DNA of 44,511 nt from Gammaproteobacteria bacterium (GTDB taxonomy: Bacteria > Pseudomonadota > Gammaproteobacteria > Pseudomonadales > Azotimanducaceae). Made by a program: the position numbers and the translations under genes. A model generated the notes under the pieces. It ran no database searches. It saw only the letters and a list, made by a program, of their open reading frames with translations, and had not been told where the DNA came from. Positions 36,131 through 44,227 of this stretch are shown in pieces (positions within the stretch are counted from its first letter, which is position 1; the number at the start of each line of letters is the position of its first letter). The stretch lies in contig VGVE01000017.1 of assembly GCA_016874135.1 (NCBI GenBank), positions 1 through 44,511 of the forward strand, written 5' to 3'.

Positions 36131-37681
36131 ATGGCAGTCACTTCACGGGTGTTTTCCGGAAGCACGATCCGCTTCGCACGAACGATTCTCCTACTGTGGT
36201 TGACCGGTTTGCTCATGAGCGGCAACGCACTCGCAGCGCCGTCGGCCGTCACCCCTTCCGGTACCTTCAGCGGCGTGGAAGAAGGAGGCGTACTGGTCTT
36301 CAAAGGGATTCGCTATGCCGAAGCACCCACCGGTTCGCGTCGCTGGCAGGCACCTATGCCTGCAGGAGTGGCGCGTAAGGCACTGGAAGCAAAGACGTTT
36401 GGTCCTGCATGTCTGCAACCCAAATCCGATCAACTGCCGGACGCAACCACCAGTGAAGACTGCCTCTTCCTGAATGTGTGGACGCTGGATCTGGATCGCA
36501 CCAAGTTGCGCCCTGTGATGGTGTGGATTCACGGCGGTGGCTTCCGCACAGGTTCGGGCGCGATACCCGGAGAAGTGTTCGCGAGCCAGGACGTAGTTGT
36601 GGTTTCCCTCAACTATCGGCTTGGGCCACTCGGTTTCATGGCGCACAAGTCGCTGCGCAACAAAGTCGCCAACGTGGCCCTGCTCGACATGGTCGCTGCG
36701 CTCGACTGGGTAAAAAACAACATTCAGGCATTTGGTGGATCACCCCATAACGTCACCCTCTTCGGCGTCTCGGCCGGGGGTCAGGCCGTTAACCTCCTGA
36801 TGGTGAGTCCACTCGCCGCGCGGCGATTTCACAGGGCCATCGCCCAGTCCGGCTATGCCGCGTGGGCGTTACCAAGGTCAGCCGGTGCCCCGGCACCTGC
36901 TCCCAAAGGCGCGGATCTGGGACCGGCGCAAAGTGCCGAAGCAATTGCGGAATCCCTGATTGCCGGGCTCGATGGTGGAGAACAGTCGGCTCGACTCCTG
37001 CGCCGGCTCGACGGCCAGGCGCTGGTGGAAGGGGTACAGGGCTTCCAGATGCCGATCGTTGACGGAACCAGCCTGCCTGAAGAACCAGGCGCCCTCTTCC
37101 GTCAGGGACGGCAGGCCCCGGTTCCGTACATGACGGGCGGCAACAGCTTTGAAGGTTCAGTGATGCCGGGCTCCGGAATTTCGGCACCGGACTTCGAGCG
37201 CATGCTGGGCGCAGATCTGCCGGCTCTAAAACAAGCCTGGGCGGATGACTTCGCCATCAGCCAAGAACGCGGACTGACCCGGATCTTCGGCGATAACCGG
37301 TACCTCCTTTCAGCTCGGCTGCTCGCCACGGCGATGGCCGGGGTCAAGAAGGAGAGCTGGCTGTACTACGTCGCACTGTCCCCGACCCAACGCCCGACCG
37401 AGTGGCCCGGTACACCACATGGTTACGATTACGCACTGCTGTTTGGAACTGACAAGAATACCAACACATCCGTGCATAACCTCGGCATCCGCATGCAACA
37501 GTATTGGCTGGCGTTTGCACGCAGAGGGCGACCGGATGTTCCAGGTCTCGCCGCCTGGCCCGCCTACATCGCGGAAACGGATCGCTGGATGGTGTTCAGC
37601 GACCGCGACGGCGAACAGGCCGGTGTTTTACGGGAAAAGCTGGATCTGCTCACCAACCGCTATGAGCAGCGATTCCGGTAA
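36131..37681 (+). CDS. Type-B carboxylesterase, exported
   Basis: A 516-residue carboxylesterase of the cholinesterase-like (COesterase) family with an N-terminal signal peptide (helix TILLLWLTGLLMSGNALAA). The oxyanion hole is IHGGGF (134-137), and EDCLFLNVW is the family signature. The nucleophile elbow is FGVSAGG (Ser214), with Val where most members have Glu. The Glu of the triad lies in GGNSFEGS and the His in GTPHGYD. The start is ATG 36131 because the signal peptide begins there. It should cleave esters in the periplasm or outside the cell. It is convergent with the DUF3604 gene. Confidence 0.92.
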   Translation: MAVTSRVFSGSTIRFARTILLLWLTGLLMSGNALAAPSAVTPSGTFSGVEEGGVLVFKGIRYAEAPTGSRRWQAPMPAGVARKALEAKTFGPACLQPKSDQLPDATTSEDCLFLNVWTLDLDRTKLRPVMVWIHGGGFRTGSGAIPGEVFASQDVVVVSLNYRLGPLGFMAHKSLRNKVANVALLDMVAALDWVKNNIQAFGGSPHNVTLFGVSAGGQAVNLLMVSPLAARRFHRAIAQSGYAAWALPRSAGAPAPAPKGADLGPAQSAEAIAESLIAGLDGGEQSARLLRRLDGQALVEGVQGFQMPIVDGTSLPEEPGALFRQGRQAPVPYMTGGNSFEGSVMPGSGISAPDFERMLGADLPALKQAWADDFAISQERGLTRIFGDNRYLLSARLLATAMAGVKKESWLYYVALSPTQRPTEWPGTPHGYDYALLFGTDKNTNTSVHNLGIRMQQYWLAFARRGRPDVPGLAAWPAYIAETDRWMVFSDRDGEQAGVLREKLDLLTNRYEQRFR

Positions 37682-37711
37682 AGGCGCCGACGACTGACGT
37701 TGAGGGGGTTC

Positions 37712-39639
37712 TCACGTGCCAGGGGAATACCAGATCGGCGAAGTCCAGGCACGCTCCTGCACCGTTGCCTTGAGACTCTCACGAGGTGCGACGCCTGCCC
37801 TTACCGCATCCCATGTTGACCAGCGACAGGTCGGATTTTCCAGCGCCCGCACATAGTAGAAGGCATGTGCAGCAGGATCGAACGCCGGGTCCTGCCAGAC
37901 CACATTGAGCTCCGCAGCACCTTTGTCGCCGCTGAAAGCACACGTGGTTATATCGACTGTGGCGCCATTGTCCGGGCATCGATGGCTATTCGGATCCGGC
38001 GCCAGGCCATCCGCGCACGCCACATCGAAGACCTGCTCGCGACCTTCGCCGTTTTCCACCCAGCCCTTGACGATCTGCAGCCGCTGCAGCGGCGCAGAGG
38101 CAGAGTCGCGTATCGCTGAAGCATGGAAAACAGGCGCGTGACGAGTTTCATCAGCGGCTGGTGCGGGTGGCAGGTCGCTACCCTGGGGTACACCTTTCGC
38201 GTACAGGTCGGCGATGTCTCCGCCTGAAACCTGATCGAGACCAAAACCACCGAAGAGCCGCACCCGGATCCGGGGGCCGGTAGTGGCGAAGGTTTCCTTG
38301 CGACGGAACGCCTCGTAGATCGAATCCCGGGTATTCGACTCAGCCCATACGCCGGCGAGACCAGAAGCCGCCCAGGATTTAAACGAGCTGCCGGATGCAT
38401 ACACATTGCCACTCGGCCCAGGCGTTTTCAGCGGCACAGAGCCACGCAGCTCCGCCGTGCCATCGACGAACCCCACCTTGCTCCAGTAGTTGGATTCATC
38501 GAACGAGCCTGCTCCGACATGGGTGTCGGACGCCGCCACCATGCCGAACTTGAAGGGGTTGAACCCTTGTGTAGCCTGCATCACCAGGCCGTTGCGCAGG
38601 GCTTCACGGGCGTAGCTGCCGGGCGCCTTGCTGGGCAAGACGGATGCGATACGTACTTCCATCAACTCGAAGTCTGCCCACTCATCGTTAGGCGACAGCA
38701 ACGGGTGCGTCTCCGACGTGCCCTTGACCTGGGTAACTTCCACCAGCGGCTCGTTGCGCATCCGCTGCTCTGCGTAAAGGGCGCTCAGAGGAGAGCCGTC
38801 GGTTTGTTTGTTATCGAACATCATACCGTTCGAACCATTGGAGTTGTGCGGAATGGCCAGCGCTTCGCGCCCTTGCCCCTTTGTGTATCAAGCCAGTCCC
38901 AGAGTTTTTCCGGGTTGTTCGATATCAACGCACTGAAAGGAAGCTCCGGCGCGATGCCCTTGAAAATAACGTTTCGGTGCAGGTTTTCCCGCTCCGCACC
39001 ACTTGCGGTGTATTCGTAGCCAACAAACGTGGTGAAGCGGCCGGGTTGGTTGTGGCGTTCTGCAGCATCCATCACTTCCTTCCAGGCATCCCGCATGATG
39101 GCTTCATCGTAGAAGTCCTGGGCACCTTCGCTGTTACTTCCAAGGACATTCCCCCTGAGGAATGGAATGATCTTCTGAAAGAGCGCACTGCGGGCCTGCG
39201 GTGTGTCCGCCGCCTGCAGCTCTTTGCTGAGGGGATGCTTGCCTACCTTGGTGTTCGGATCGTCCATGGCCCGAATGACACCCATGAAGAGGTCATGATC
39301 GGTCACCGCCTGGAAATCGAGGGGCGCTTTCAGCTGCATCGAAAATCCAGTGGGATGTTGTAACGCCTGACCCTTCGCATACTCGTATGCTGAATCCGGT
39401 GTCGACCGCGTGCCGAAGATGTAGGCATCAAACGAAAGCCCGGTATGCACGTGCAGGTCTCCGAGCAACGCCATGCGGTTCGGGTCAGACGGGATCGCCG
39501 GTGCCGGTGCTTCCACTGCAGCTGCTGGAATCGACTCCACCACGGCTTCCTTCGACTGTTCTGTACATGCACCCATCAACAGCGCTACCACACAGAGCAA
39601 CAGCCGTCGTGCGGCGCGCTCACCCATCTCAACTTTCAT
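37712..39639 (-). pseudogene. DUF3604 lipoprotein, split by a single-base frameshift
   Basis: DUF3604 proteins are large exported proteins with a PHP-like N terminus and no established biochemical role. The N-terminal piece starts at ATG 39639 after a strong GAGGAGG site and has a lipoprotein signal with lipobox MGAC (Cys25). Then come LHVHTGLSFDAYIFGTRS and AVTDHDLFMGV, which look like metal-binding motifs. Near 38,866 one base appears to be missing in a GCGCG context. Adding one base joins the frames as AEALAIPHNSNGSNGMMF, the known family block. The second piece runs on normally to a TGA. Together they are about 640 residues, the full family length. It is the last minus-strand gene after the oxidase operon. 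Confidence 0.85.
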
Positions 39640-39738
39640 TCGAGCCTCCTCAGATCCTCGTTCTTACTTCGGGTTCCGATCACGGTTGAAACGGTCCCGC
39701 GCCCTTTTTGCATCCTCTGATCCTGCCGACAGCTGGCT

Positions 39739-40440
39739 CTAGTCCGCATCCGCATAACTGGCCGTGCGATTGAGCGCACCGGCTGTGGCGTTCACGGCTT
39801 CCTTGATCATGCCAACGGCAATTGGCGGCATCTGGGCGGCGGCATACGCAAGCTCCAGGGTGCGCTCCAGAACCTTGCCGTCAGGCGCAACCTCTTCGAC
39901 CAGACCCCAGGCGAGTGCCTGCGATGCGGGCATCCGCTCACAGAGGATACAGATCCGTTTCGCCCGCGCCGGCCCCACCAGATTGACCAGACGAGGCAAT
40001 GCACCCCACTGCAGATTGAGACCGATCTTTGCCTCAGGCACGTAGAGATAACAGCTCTCACCCATCACCCGCCAATCACACGCCAGCGGCAATGCCACGC
40101 CGGCGCCGACCGCGAGGCGCTCCATGGCCGCAATCGTGACCTGGGGCATGGCTTCCTAGGCTTCACAGAGGCGCTCGCCGCGATAGAACGACTCGCGCCT
40201 GGCCACATCACCCAGCGCATTGTGGGTGCCGAGATCTTCAAGGTCCGCTCCTGCGGAAAAATAGTTGCGGCTGCCGGTTAACACCAAGGCACGGACATCG
40301 AGATCTTCCTGAAAGTGCCGCGCCACATCAGTGAGTTCGAGTATCAGTTTGCTGTCGAAGGCGTTGAGGTTCTTCTTGCGATCGAAGGTCACGGTGGCAA
40401 CCGGTTCGGTCCGTTCGATGGTTACGTAGTCATAAGTCAT
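39739..40440 (-). pseudogene. Crotonase (enoyl-CoA hydratase/isomerase) with an in-frame amber stop
   Basis: An acyl-CoA hydratase/isomerase of about 233 codons. It starts at ATG 40440 (MTYDYVTIERTEPVATVTFD). The first oxyanion strand lies in RNYFSAGADL. At 40156-40158 a TAG falls between RLCEA and EAMPQVTIAAMERLAVGAG, exactly where crotonases usually have a Trp or another residue (EAWEAxPQ). The same frame then continues without damage through PEAKIGLNLQWGALPRL to TAG 39739. The stop removes the second half of the active site. Five-gene operon context: it is 19 bases after the methyltransferase-like gene. This could be a true nonsense mutation, a base-call error, or readthrough. Confidence 0.85.
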
Positions 40441-40459
40441 GAGGCGTACTCTAGGAATT

Positions 40460-41458
40460 TCAGGACAGCGGCTTGATGCCACTGATGCGGGTAAGCGTCT
40501 GCGGAATGAAAGGATTGACCGTGACCTGCCGGAATCCTGCTGTGCGTAGATAGCCCTCACAATCCGCCGTCGAATGCGCGAGGCCAGTGGAACCATTCAC
40601 GGCCTCTGAGAGTCCCCACAGTGCCGGTGCCAGCGGTCCCGTGCCGTCCGCATCGAGGCACTCGCCGATAAGGTGGAATTCACCACCGGGCAACAAGGCA
40701 TCGAACACACGGCGCACTACCGAGGCGATGATGCTGCGATCGTACTGGGGCAGATTCGACGCCATGATCGCCACATCGGCATCGCGCGGCAGCGGATCAG
40801 CGGTGAAGTCACAGGGTTCTGCACTTACGCGGCTGGAGAGACCATGTTCCGCCACGAACTCGCGGGTCACCACGACCACGCTCGGTAGATCAAGCACTAC
40901 GGCAGTCAGCCCGGGATAGGTCTGCGCGCCGATGATGCAGTAACAACCAGACCCGCCACCGAGATCCATGATCTTGCGCCGCCCTTCGAGGGACACCTGT
41001 CGATGAAAGCGGCGCGCCGCCCCCATGCCGATGGAGTAGGTGGCTTCGTGGTAGCTTCGCGCACGTTCAACGGTGAAGGTTTCGTCATACATGCCAAGCC
41101 GCCGGACTTTATCCTCCCGGCGCTGCAGACGCTCGGTGAGCTCGCCCCACCCCTGCCAGCGGGGTTTACCGAACAGCATCCAGGGACCAGCATAGGCGGG
41201 TGACGACTTCACCAAAAACCGCTCCACGTCAGGCGCGTTGGCGAACGTGTCACCACTGCGTGTCAGCAGCGTCATGGCGTTGAGCGCCACCAGAAGCCGC
41301 TCGGCATTAAGCGGTGTAACGCCGCACGCCGTCGCGACAGCGTTTATGGAGTTCTTACCGGCGGATATCGCCGAGAACACATCGAGCTCCACTGCGCTCA
41401 TCAGCGCCGCGGATTCCCAGAATGCCTTGGCCAGACCTTGAAGCCGTACGGTATCCAT
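40460..41458 (-). CDS. SAM-dependent O-methyltransferase-like protein
   Basis: A 332-residue protein with the two-part layout of acetylserotonin-type O-methyltransferases. The N-terminal winged-helix dimerisation domain reads SAVELDVFSAISAG. The C-terminal Rossmann domain has IMDLGGGSGCYCIIGAQTYP (motif I), VVLDLPSVV, and LLPGGEFHLIGECLD. Relatives methylate phenols, quinones and polyketides; some have other chemistry. ATG 41458 has an ideal GGGGAGGG site. It sits between the RidA-like gene (33 bases) and the crotonase (19 bases) in one operon. Substrate unknown. Confidence 0.87.
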   Translation of the reverse strand: MDTVRLQGLAKAFWESAALMSAVELDVFSAISAGKNSINAVATACGVTPLNAERLLVALNAMTLLTRSGDTFANAPDVERFLVKSSPAYAGPWMLFGKPRWQGWGELTERLQRREDKVRRLGMYDETFTVERARSYHEATYSIGMGAARRFHRQVSLEGRRKIMDLGGGSGCYCIIGAQTYPGLTAVVLDLPSVVVVTREFVAEHGLSSRVSAEPCDFTADPLPRDADVAIMASNLPQYDRSIIASVVRRVFDALLPGGEFHLIGECLDADGTGPLAPALWGLSEAVNGSTGLAHSTADCEGYLRTAGFRQVTVNPFIPQTLTRISGIKPLS

Positions 41459-41491
41459 GAACCCTCCCCTTTTTGCTCCGCACAACGGACT

Positions 41492-41914
41492 TCAGCGGCC
41501 TTCGTAACTTGCCCAGCATTCGATCTCGAGTTTGCTACCCAGTGCGAGACCCGAGGCGCCAAAGGCGCTGCGCGCCGGTTTGAGGCCGGGGAAGTACTTT
41601 ACGTACACGGTATTGAATGCTGCCCAGTCATTCATGTCTCTTAGCATCACCGTGCACTTGACCACGTCATCCATGGTGAGGCCATTGGCCTCAACGATGG
41701 TTTTCACATTCTCCATCGCCTGCCGGGCTTCGCCTTCGAGTCCACCCGGTGCGAGCTCGAGTTTGCCCGGCAGATTACCGAGCTGACCGGAGAGGATCAG
41801 CAGATCACCGACCCGCCTCGCATCACTGAACGGCAGGCCAAGTCCGGCTGAACGGTCTTCTGCCCACGCAGCCGAACAGATGACGAGCAATAAACCAAGC
41901 CAGTGCCTTGCCAT
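41492..41914 (-). CDS. Exported RidA-like (YjgF/L-PSP) protein
   Basis: A 140-residue RidA-superfamily protein. Cytosolic RidA hydrolyses reactive imines and enamines. This one starts with a signal peptide (MARHWLGLLLVICSAAWA) and is therefore probably periplasmic. The fold is plain: ILSGQLGN, ARQAMENVKTIVEANGLTMDDVVKCTVML, then PARSAFGASGLALGSKLEIECWA, which keeps the Arg used for substrate carboxylate binding. The start was set at ATG 41914, where the signal peptide begins. It follows the VOC gene by 16 bases. Downstream of an amino-acid-oxidase-type gene an imine-handling role would make sense, though the oxidase has no export signal. Confidence 0.88.
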   Translation of the reverse strand: MARHWLGLLLVICSAAWAEDRSAGLGLPFSDARRVGDLLILSGQLGNLPGKLELAPGGLEGEARQAMENVKTIVEANGLTMDDVVKCTVMLRDMNDWAAFNTVYVKYFPGLKPARSAFGASGLALGSKLEIECWASYEGR

Positions 41915-41930
41915 GGTTCTACTCCTTGAT

Positions 41931-42455
41931 CTAACCCCTGATCGGATTGGTGCCATCCCACTTCTTTGCGGCATCCGCAATCTGTGCGAAGCGTGCGGCC
42001 ACGCCTTCGTTGTACGTCACGACTTCGAGCATGCAGTGCATCAGCGGGCGGGTGTCGTAATAAGCGAAAGCGATATTGCCGGTGCGACCGAGATTGGCTA
42101 CCGGATAGCCGAGTTTTTGAAAGTAGGCGGTATCGGCGTCAATGTCGTGGGTCCACACACACATGTGGTGAAACCCTTCAGTCCCTTTCGGAACACTGTC
42201 CCGATAGGCGCACTGGTCCACCGTCGGCTGGATGAGTTCAATCTGCACGTTGCCGGCCTGGGCCAGCGCCACGATCATGCCGAGCTTGCCGGGCTTGCCC
42301 CGATAGGTCATCTCGCTGAACTGGTTCGTGTATTCAGTGACGAAGAACGGGCCCACACCCATTTCGTTGACCCACTTCATGCAGGCTTTTTGAACGTCAT
42401 CGACGACCCATGCGTTCTGGAAAACAGTGCGATCAGTCGGCAGCCGGTTGTTCAT
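41931..42455 (-). CDS. VOC-superfamily (glyoxalase-like) protein
   Basis: A 174-residue protein of the vicinal-oxygen-chelate fold: two beta-alpha-beta-beta-beta units, the first at VFQNAWVVDDVQKACMKW and the second at GFHHMCVWTHDIDADTAYFQKLGY. The likely metal ligands are the His of FHHMCVW and the Glu of CMLEVV. It resembles methylmalonyl-CoA epimerase and extradiol-dioxygenase relatives; the precise reaction is unknown. ATG 42455 has a GGGGGAGGG site. It is the second gene of the oxidase operon, 61 bases after the oxidase. Confidence 0.85.
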   Translation of the reverse strand: MNNRLPTDRTVFQNAWVVDDVQKACMKWVNEMGVGPFFVTEYTNQFSEMTYRGKPGKLGMIVALAQAGNVQIELIQPTVDQCAYRDSVPKGTEGFHHMCVWTHDIDADTAYFQKLGYPVANLGRTGNIAFAYYDTRPLMHCMLEVVTYNEGVAARFAQIADAAKKWDGTNPIRG

Positions 42456-42516
42456 GGTCCCTCCCCCAATTGCTGTGCCGGGATCCGATCATGTAACAGG
42501 CAATACATGCCGTCAC

Positions 42517-43806
42517 TCAGGCGAGTACAGAGCGCGTGGACTGCTTGGGACGGTTGCGCGAGTAGAACCGCAGATCAATCGTTTTTTTCATCTCGGCAAG
42601 GTGAAGTGATGCGGGTTCGAGGTCATGGTCGATGCCCGCAAGCGCCTGACGCGCGATCGCGAGCATGAGTTCGCCGACGTAAGGCGCATTCTTGAACTGG
42701 TTGCCGCTGGTGCCAATCGCCACCAGATAACCCGGCAATGGTGTCTTGTCGTACACCGGAATCCAGTCGTCCGAAACGTCGTAGAGACCCACCGTGCCGC
42801 GCGCCCGGTTCTCGATGGCAAGCCCTTCGATCCGCTGGGCCGCTCGCATGACTTCGAGCGTCCACTGGTCTGTGAACGCTGGGTCGTCATGATCCGGATC
42901 AACAATCTCCGGCACATCACACGCCGGATCGGTGGTGCCGATCAAGAGATCGTTGCCATCGGAGCGGGCGTAGAAACCGCTGTCGAGGTCGGCGAGAAAT
43001 CCAACGCCGGACTTCGAGAGCCCCGCCGGTTTGCGCACGTAAGCCACCTCATGTCGCTGCGCTCGCGTGCGGATGGGCATCTCGATGCCTGCCATCCGGT
43101 TGAGCACGGCGGAGTGTGGACCGGCCGCATTGATCAGCACGGGTGCGTGAATCTGATCGCCGGACGCAAGTACTGCGCCCGATGCCCGTCCGGATCCCGT
43201 GAGCAGGTTTGTCACCCGTTCACCAAAGAGGAATCGTGCGCCGTGCGCAACAGCTGCCGCCCAGAGGTTGCGTGCCGCCAGCTGCGGGTCGTTCACATGG
43301 CCGGCCGCGGCGATGAAGATGGCGCCATCAAGGGCACCGGCAACCGCAGCACCGAGGCGGGCATCACGCATGGGCACGGGTGGACCAAAACGATTCGGAG
43401 ACAACCCTGGCAACCGCGTGCTCAGCTGATGCCGGTCGAGCTTCTCCCACGGAACTCCCACGTCATCCAGGGCTGCGAGGTTCGCTGCATAGTCGTCCCA
43501 CTCGCCCTCCATGACCAGAATGAAGCCACCGAGTTCGTGGTACCGGGCGTAAATCTCCTGCTCCGGTCCGCCGAGAAAGCCTCGCCAGTCGAGCCACCGG
43601 CAACGGGCAGCATGGGCGAGTGCACAGGCTGTCGGGTGGGAATAGAACGGGCGAATGATCGCGGACGAATGGCTGGTGGAGCCATACCCCGCAGACTGCA
43701 GGGCATCAACGTTCAGTGTGGAAAAACCAGCCCGACTGAAGGCGTGGGCGATGCTGCAGCCAATCACGCCGGCGCCGACGATCACAACATCTGCTGTATG
43801 AATCAT
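42517..43806 (-). CDS. FAD-dependent oxidoreductase, DAO / sarcosine-oxidase-like
   Basis: A 429-residue flavoprotein of the D-amino-acid-oxidase fold, which oxidises C-N bonds of amino acids or N-methyl amines. The FAD motif VVIVGAGVIGCSIAHAF is at residues 7-23, followed by STSHSSAIIRPFYSHP, the usual DAO Ser/Thr-Ser-rich loop. Near the C terminus VGLYDVSDDWIPVYD and AIGTSGNQFKNAPYVGE close the FAD site. ATG 43806 is preceded by a poor ribosome site and, 22 bases upstream, by the T-tract of a strong terminator. It is the first gene of the five-gene operon. Whether the substrate is an amino acid cannot be read from the sequence. Confidence 0.9.
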   Translation of the reverse strand: MIHTADVVIVGAGVIGCSIAHAFSRAGFSTLNVDALQSAGYGSTSHSSAIIRPFYSHPTACALAHAARCRWLDWRGFLGGPEQEIYARYHELGGFILVMEGEWDDYAANLAALDDVGVPWEKLDRHQLSTRLPGLSPNRFGPPVPMRDARLGAAVAGALDGAIFIAAAGHVNDPQLAARNLWAAAVAHGARFLFGERVTNLLTGSGRASGAVLASGDQIHAPVLINAAGPHSAVLNRMAGIEMPIRTRAQRHEVAYVRKPAGLSKSGVGFLADLDSGFYARSDGNDLLIGTTDPACDVPEIVDPDHDDPAFTDQWTLEVMRAAQRIEGLAIENRARGTVGLYDVSDDWIPVYDKTPLPGYLVAIGTSGNQFKNAPYVGELMLAIARQALAGIDHDLEPASLHLAEMKKTIDLRFYSRNRPKQSTRSVLA

Positions 43807-43827
43807 GATCGGAACAATCCGGGGATC

Positions 43828-43856
43828 AAAAAAAAAGAGCCGGCGAACCGGCTCTT
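43828..43856 (-). terminator. Strong rho-independent terminator upstream of the oxidase operon
   Basis: On the minus strand a 9-bp stem (43856-43848 with 43843-43835) closes a UUCG tetraloop; the T-run is nine bases, of which two pair with the stem's leading As. This is a textbook terminator for leftward transcription. No leftward protein gene is present to its right, so it must end a short RNA from 43861-44227 or act as an attenuator for the operon. Confidence 0.9.
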
Positions 43857-43860
43857 CATG

Positions 43861-44227
43861 CTCGTCGCAGGATCAACTACGACGTGGTCATCGCTGGACG
43901 GCCATCTGTTCAGACCGCACCAGCTCAGCGTTCAAACCTGACGAACCTGTTGCACCTCTCCTCTGGTGTTTGCCTTCGGCCATTACGCCTGGGGAAAGTA
44001 CACCTCGGGAAAGCGCGCTGGCTCAGCCAGATCGGCTCGCTCAGGTTAGCTGACCCTCGATACGTGCATTTGCTATCACTGATCACCTCCTTTGGCTTGC
44101 CTGTGGTGGTCAGGATTCTGCTCCCATTGCCCATGCGGTTGCAACGCCGGATACCGATGGCCGATCATCGTTTCCGAGAACTTCCTTCAGGCAGATAGCC
44201 CTCATCGTTACTCGCCAGGAGCAACCG
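43861..44227 (-). ncRNA. Candidate structured leader or small RNA, family not recognised
   Basis: A 367-base gap between the divergent oxidase and MAPEG genes. The minus strand holds several hairpins that end in the terminator: an 8-bp stem at 43863-43870 / 43877-43884 with one G-U pair, a CACC/GGTG hairpin, a GTTC/GAAC hairpin, and others. I compared it by eye with glycine, lysine, cobalamin, TPP and cyclic-di-GMP riboswitches, 6S RNA, SRP RNA, tmRNA and RNase P RNA and found no convincing match. A 69-codon minus-strand frame (43925-44134) covers part of it but has no ribosome site and an atypical Arg/Cys-rich composition. Its promoter is not visible. Confidence 0.4.
44041..44079 (-). CDS. 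12-codon ORF behind a perfect Shine-Dalgarno sequence
   Basis: AAAGGAGGTGATC at 44093-44081 (minus strand) is complementary to the full 3' end of 16S rRNA, an unusually long match. Six bases after AGGAGG a GTG at 44079 opens a 12-codon frame (VIANARIEGQLT, first residue Met if used) ending with TGA at 44041. It lies at the right end of the hairpin region. It could be a leader peptide; alternatively, the rRNA-like string may have another role or be chance. Confidence 0.35.
   Translation of the reverse strand: MIANARIEGQLT

Noticed and set aside
2498..40158. Recoding of TAG (amber) as a sense codon
   Set aside because: TAG also serves as the normal terminal stop of fcl, the amidohydrolase, the VOC gene and others, and TAA and TGA interrupt other broken genes. 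Nonsense mutation or error is simpler.
42625..43941. 438-codon plus-strand frame
   Set aside because: Shadow of the DAO-type oxidase gene on the minus strand; no motif of its own.
44081..44093. Fragment of a 16S rRNA gene on the plus strand (GATCACCTCCTTT)
   Set aside because: Only the last 13 bases match; the sequence before it is not rRNA-like. It reads better as a long Shine-Dalgarno sequence on the minus strand.
43861..44227. Glycine riboswitch, suggested by GCCGAAGGC and GGAGAGG strings near an amine-oxidase operon
   Set aside because: The conserved core strings are incomplete and in the wrong order for that class.
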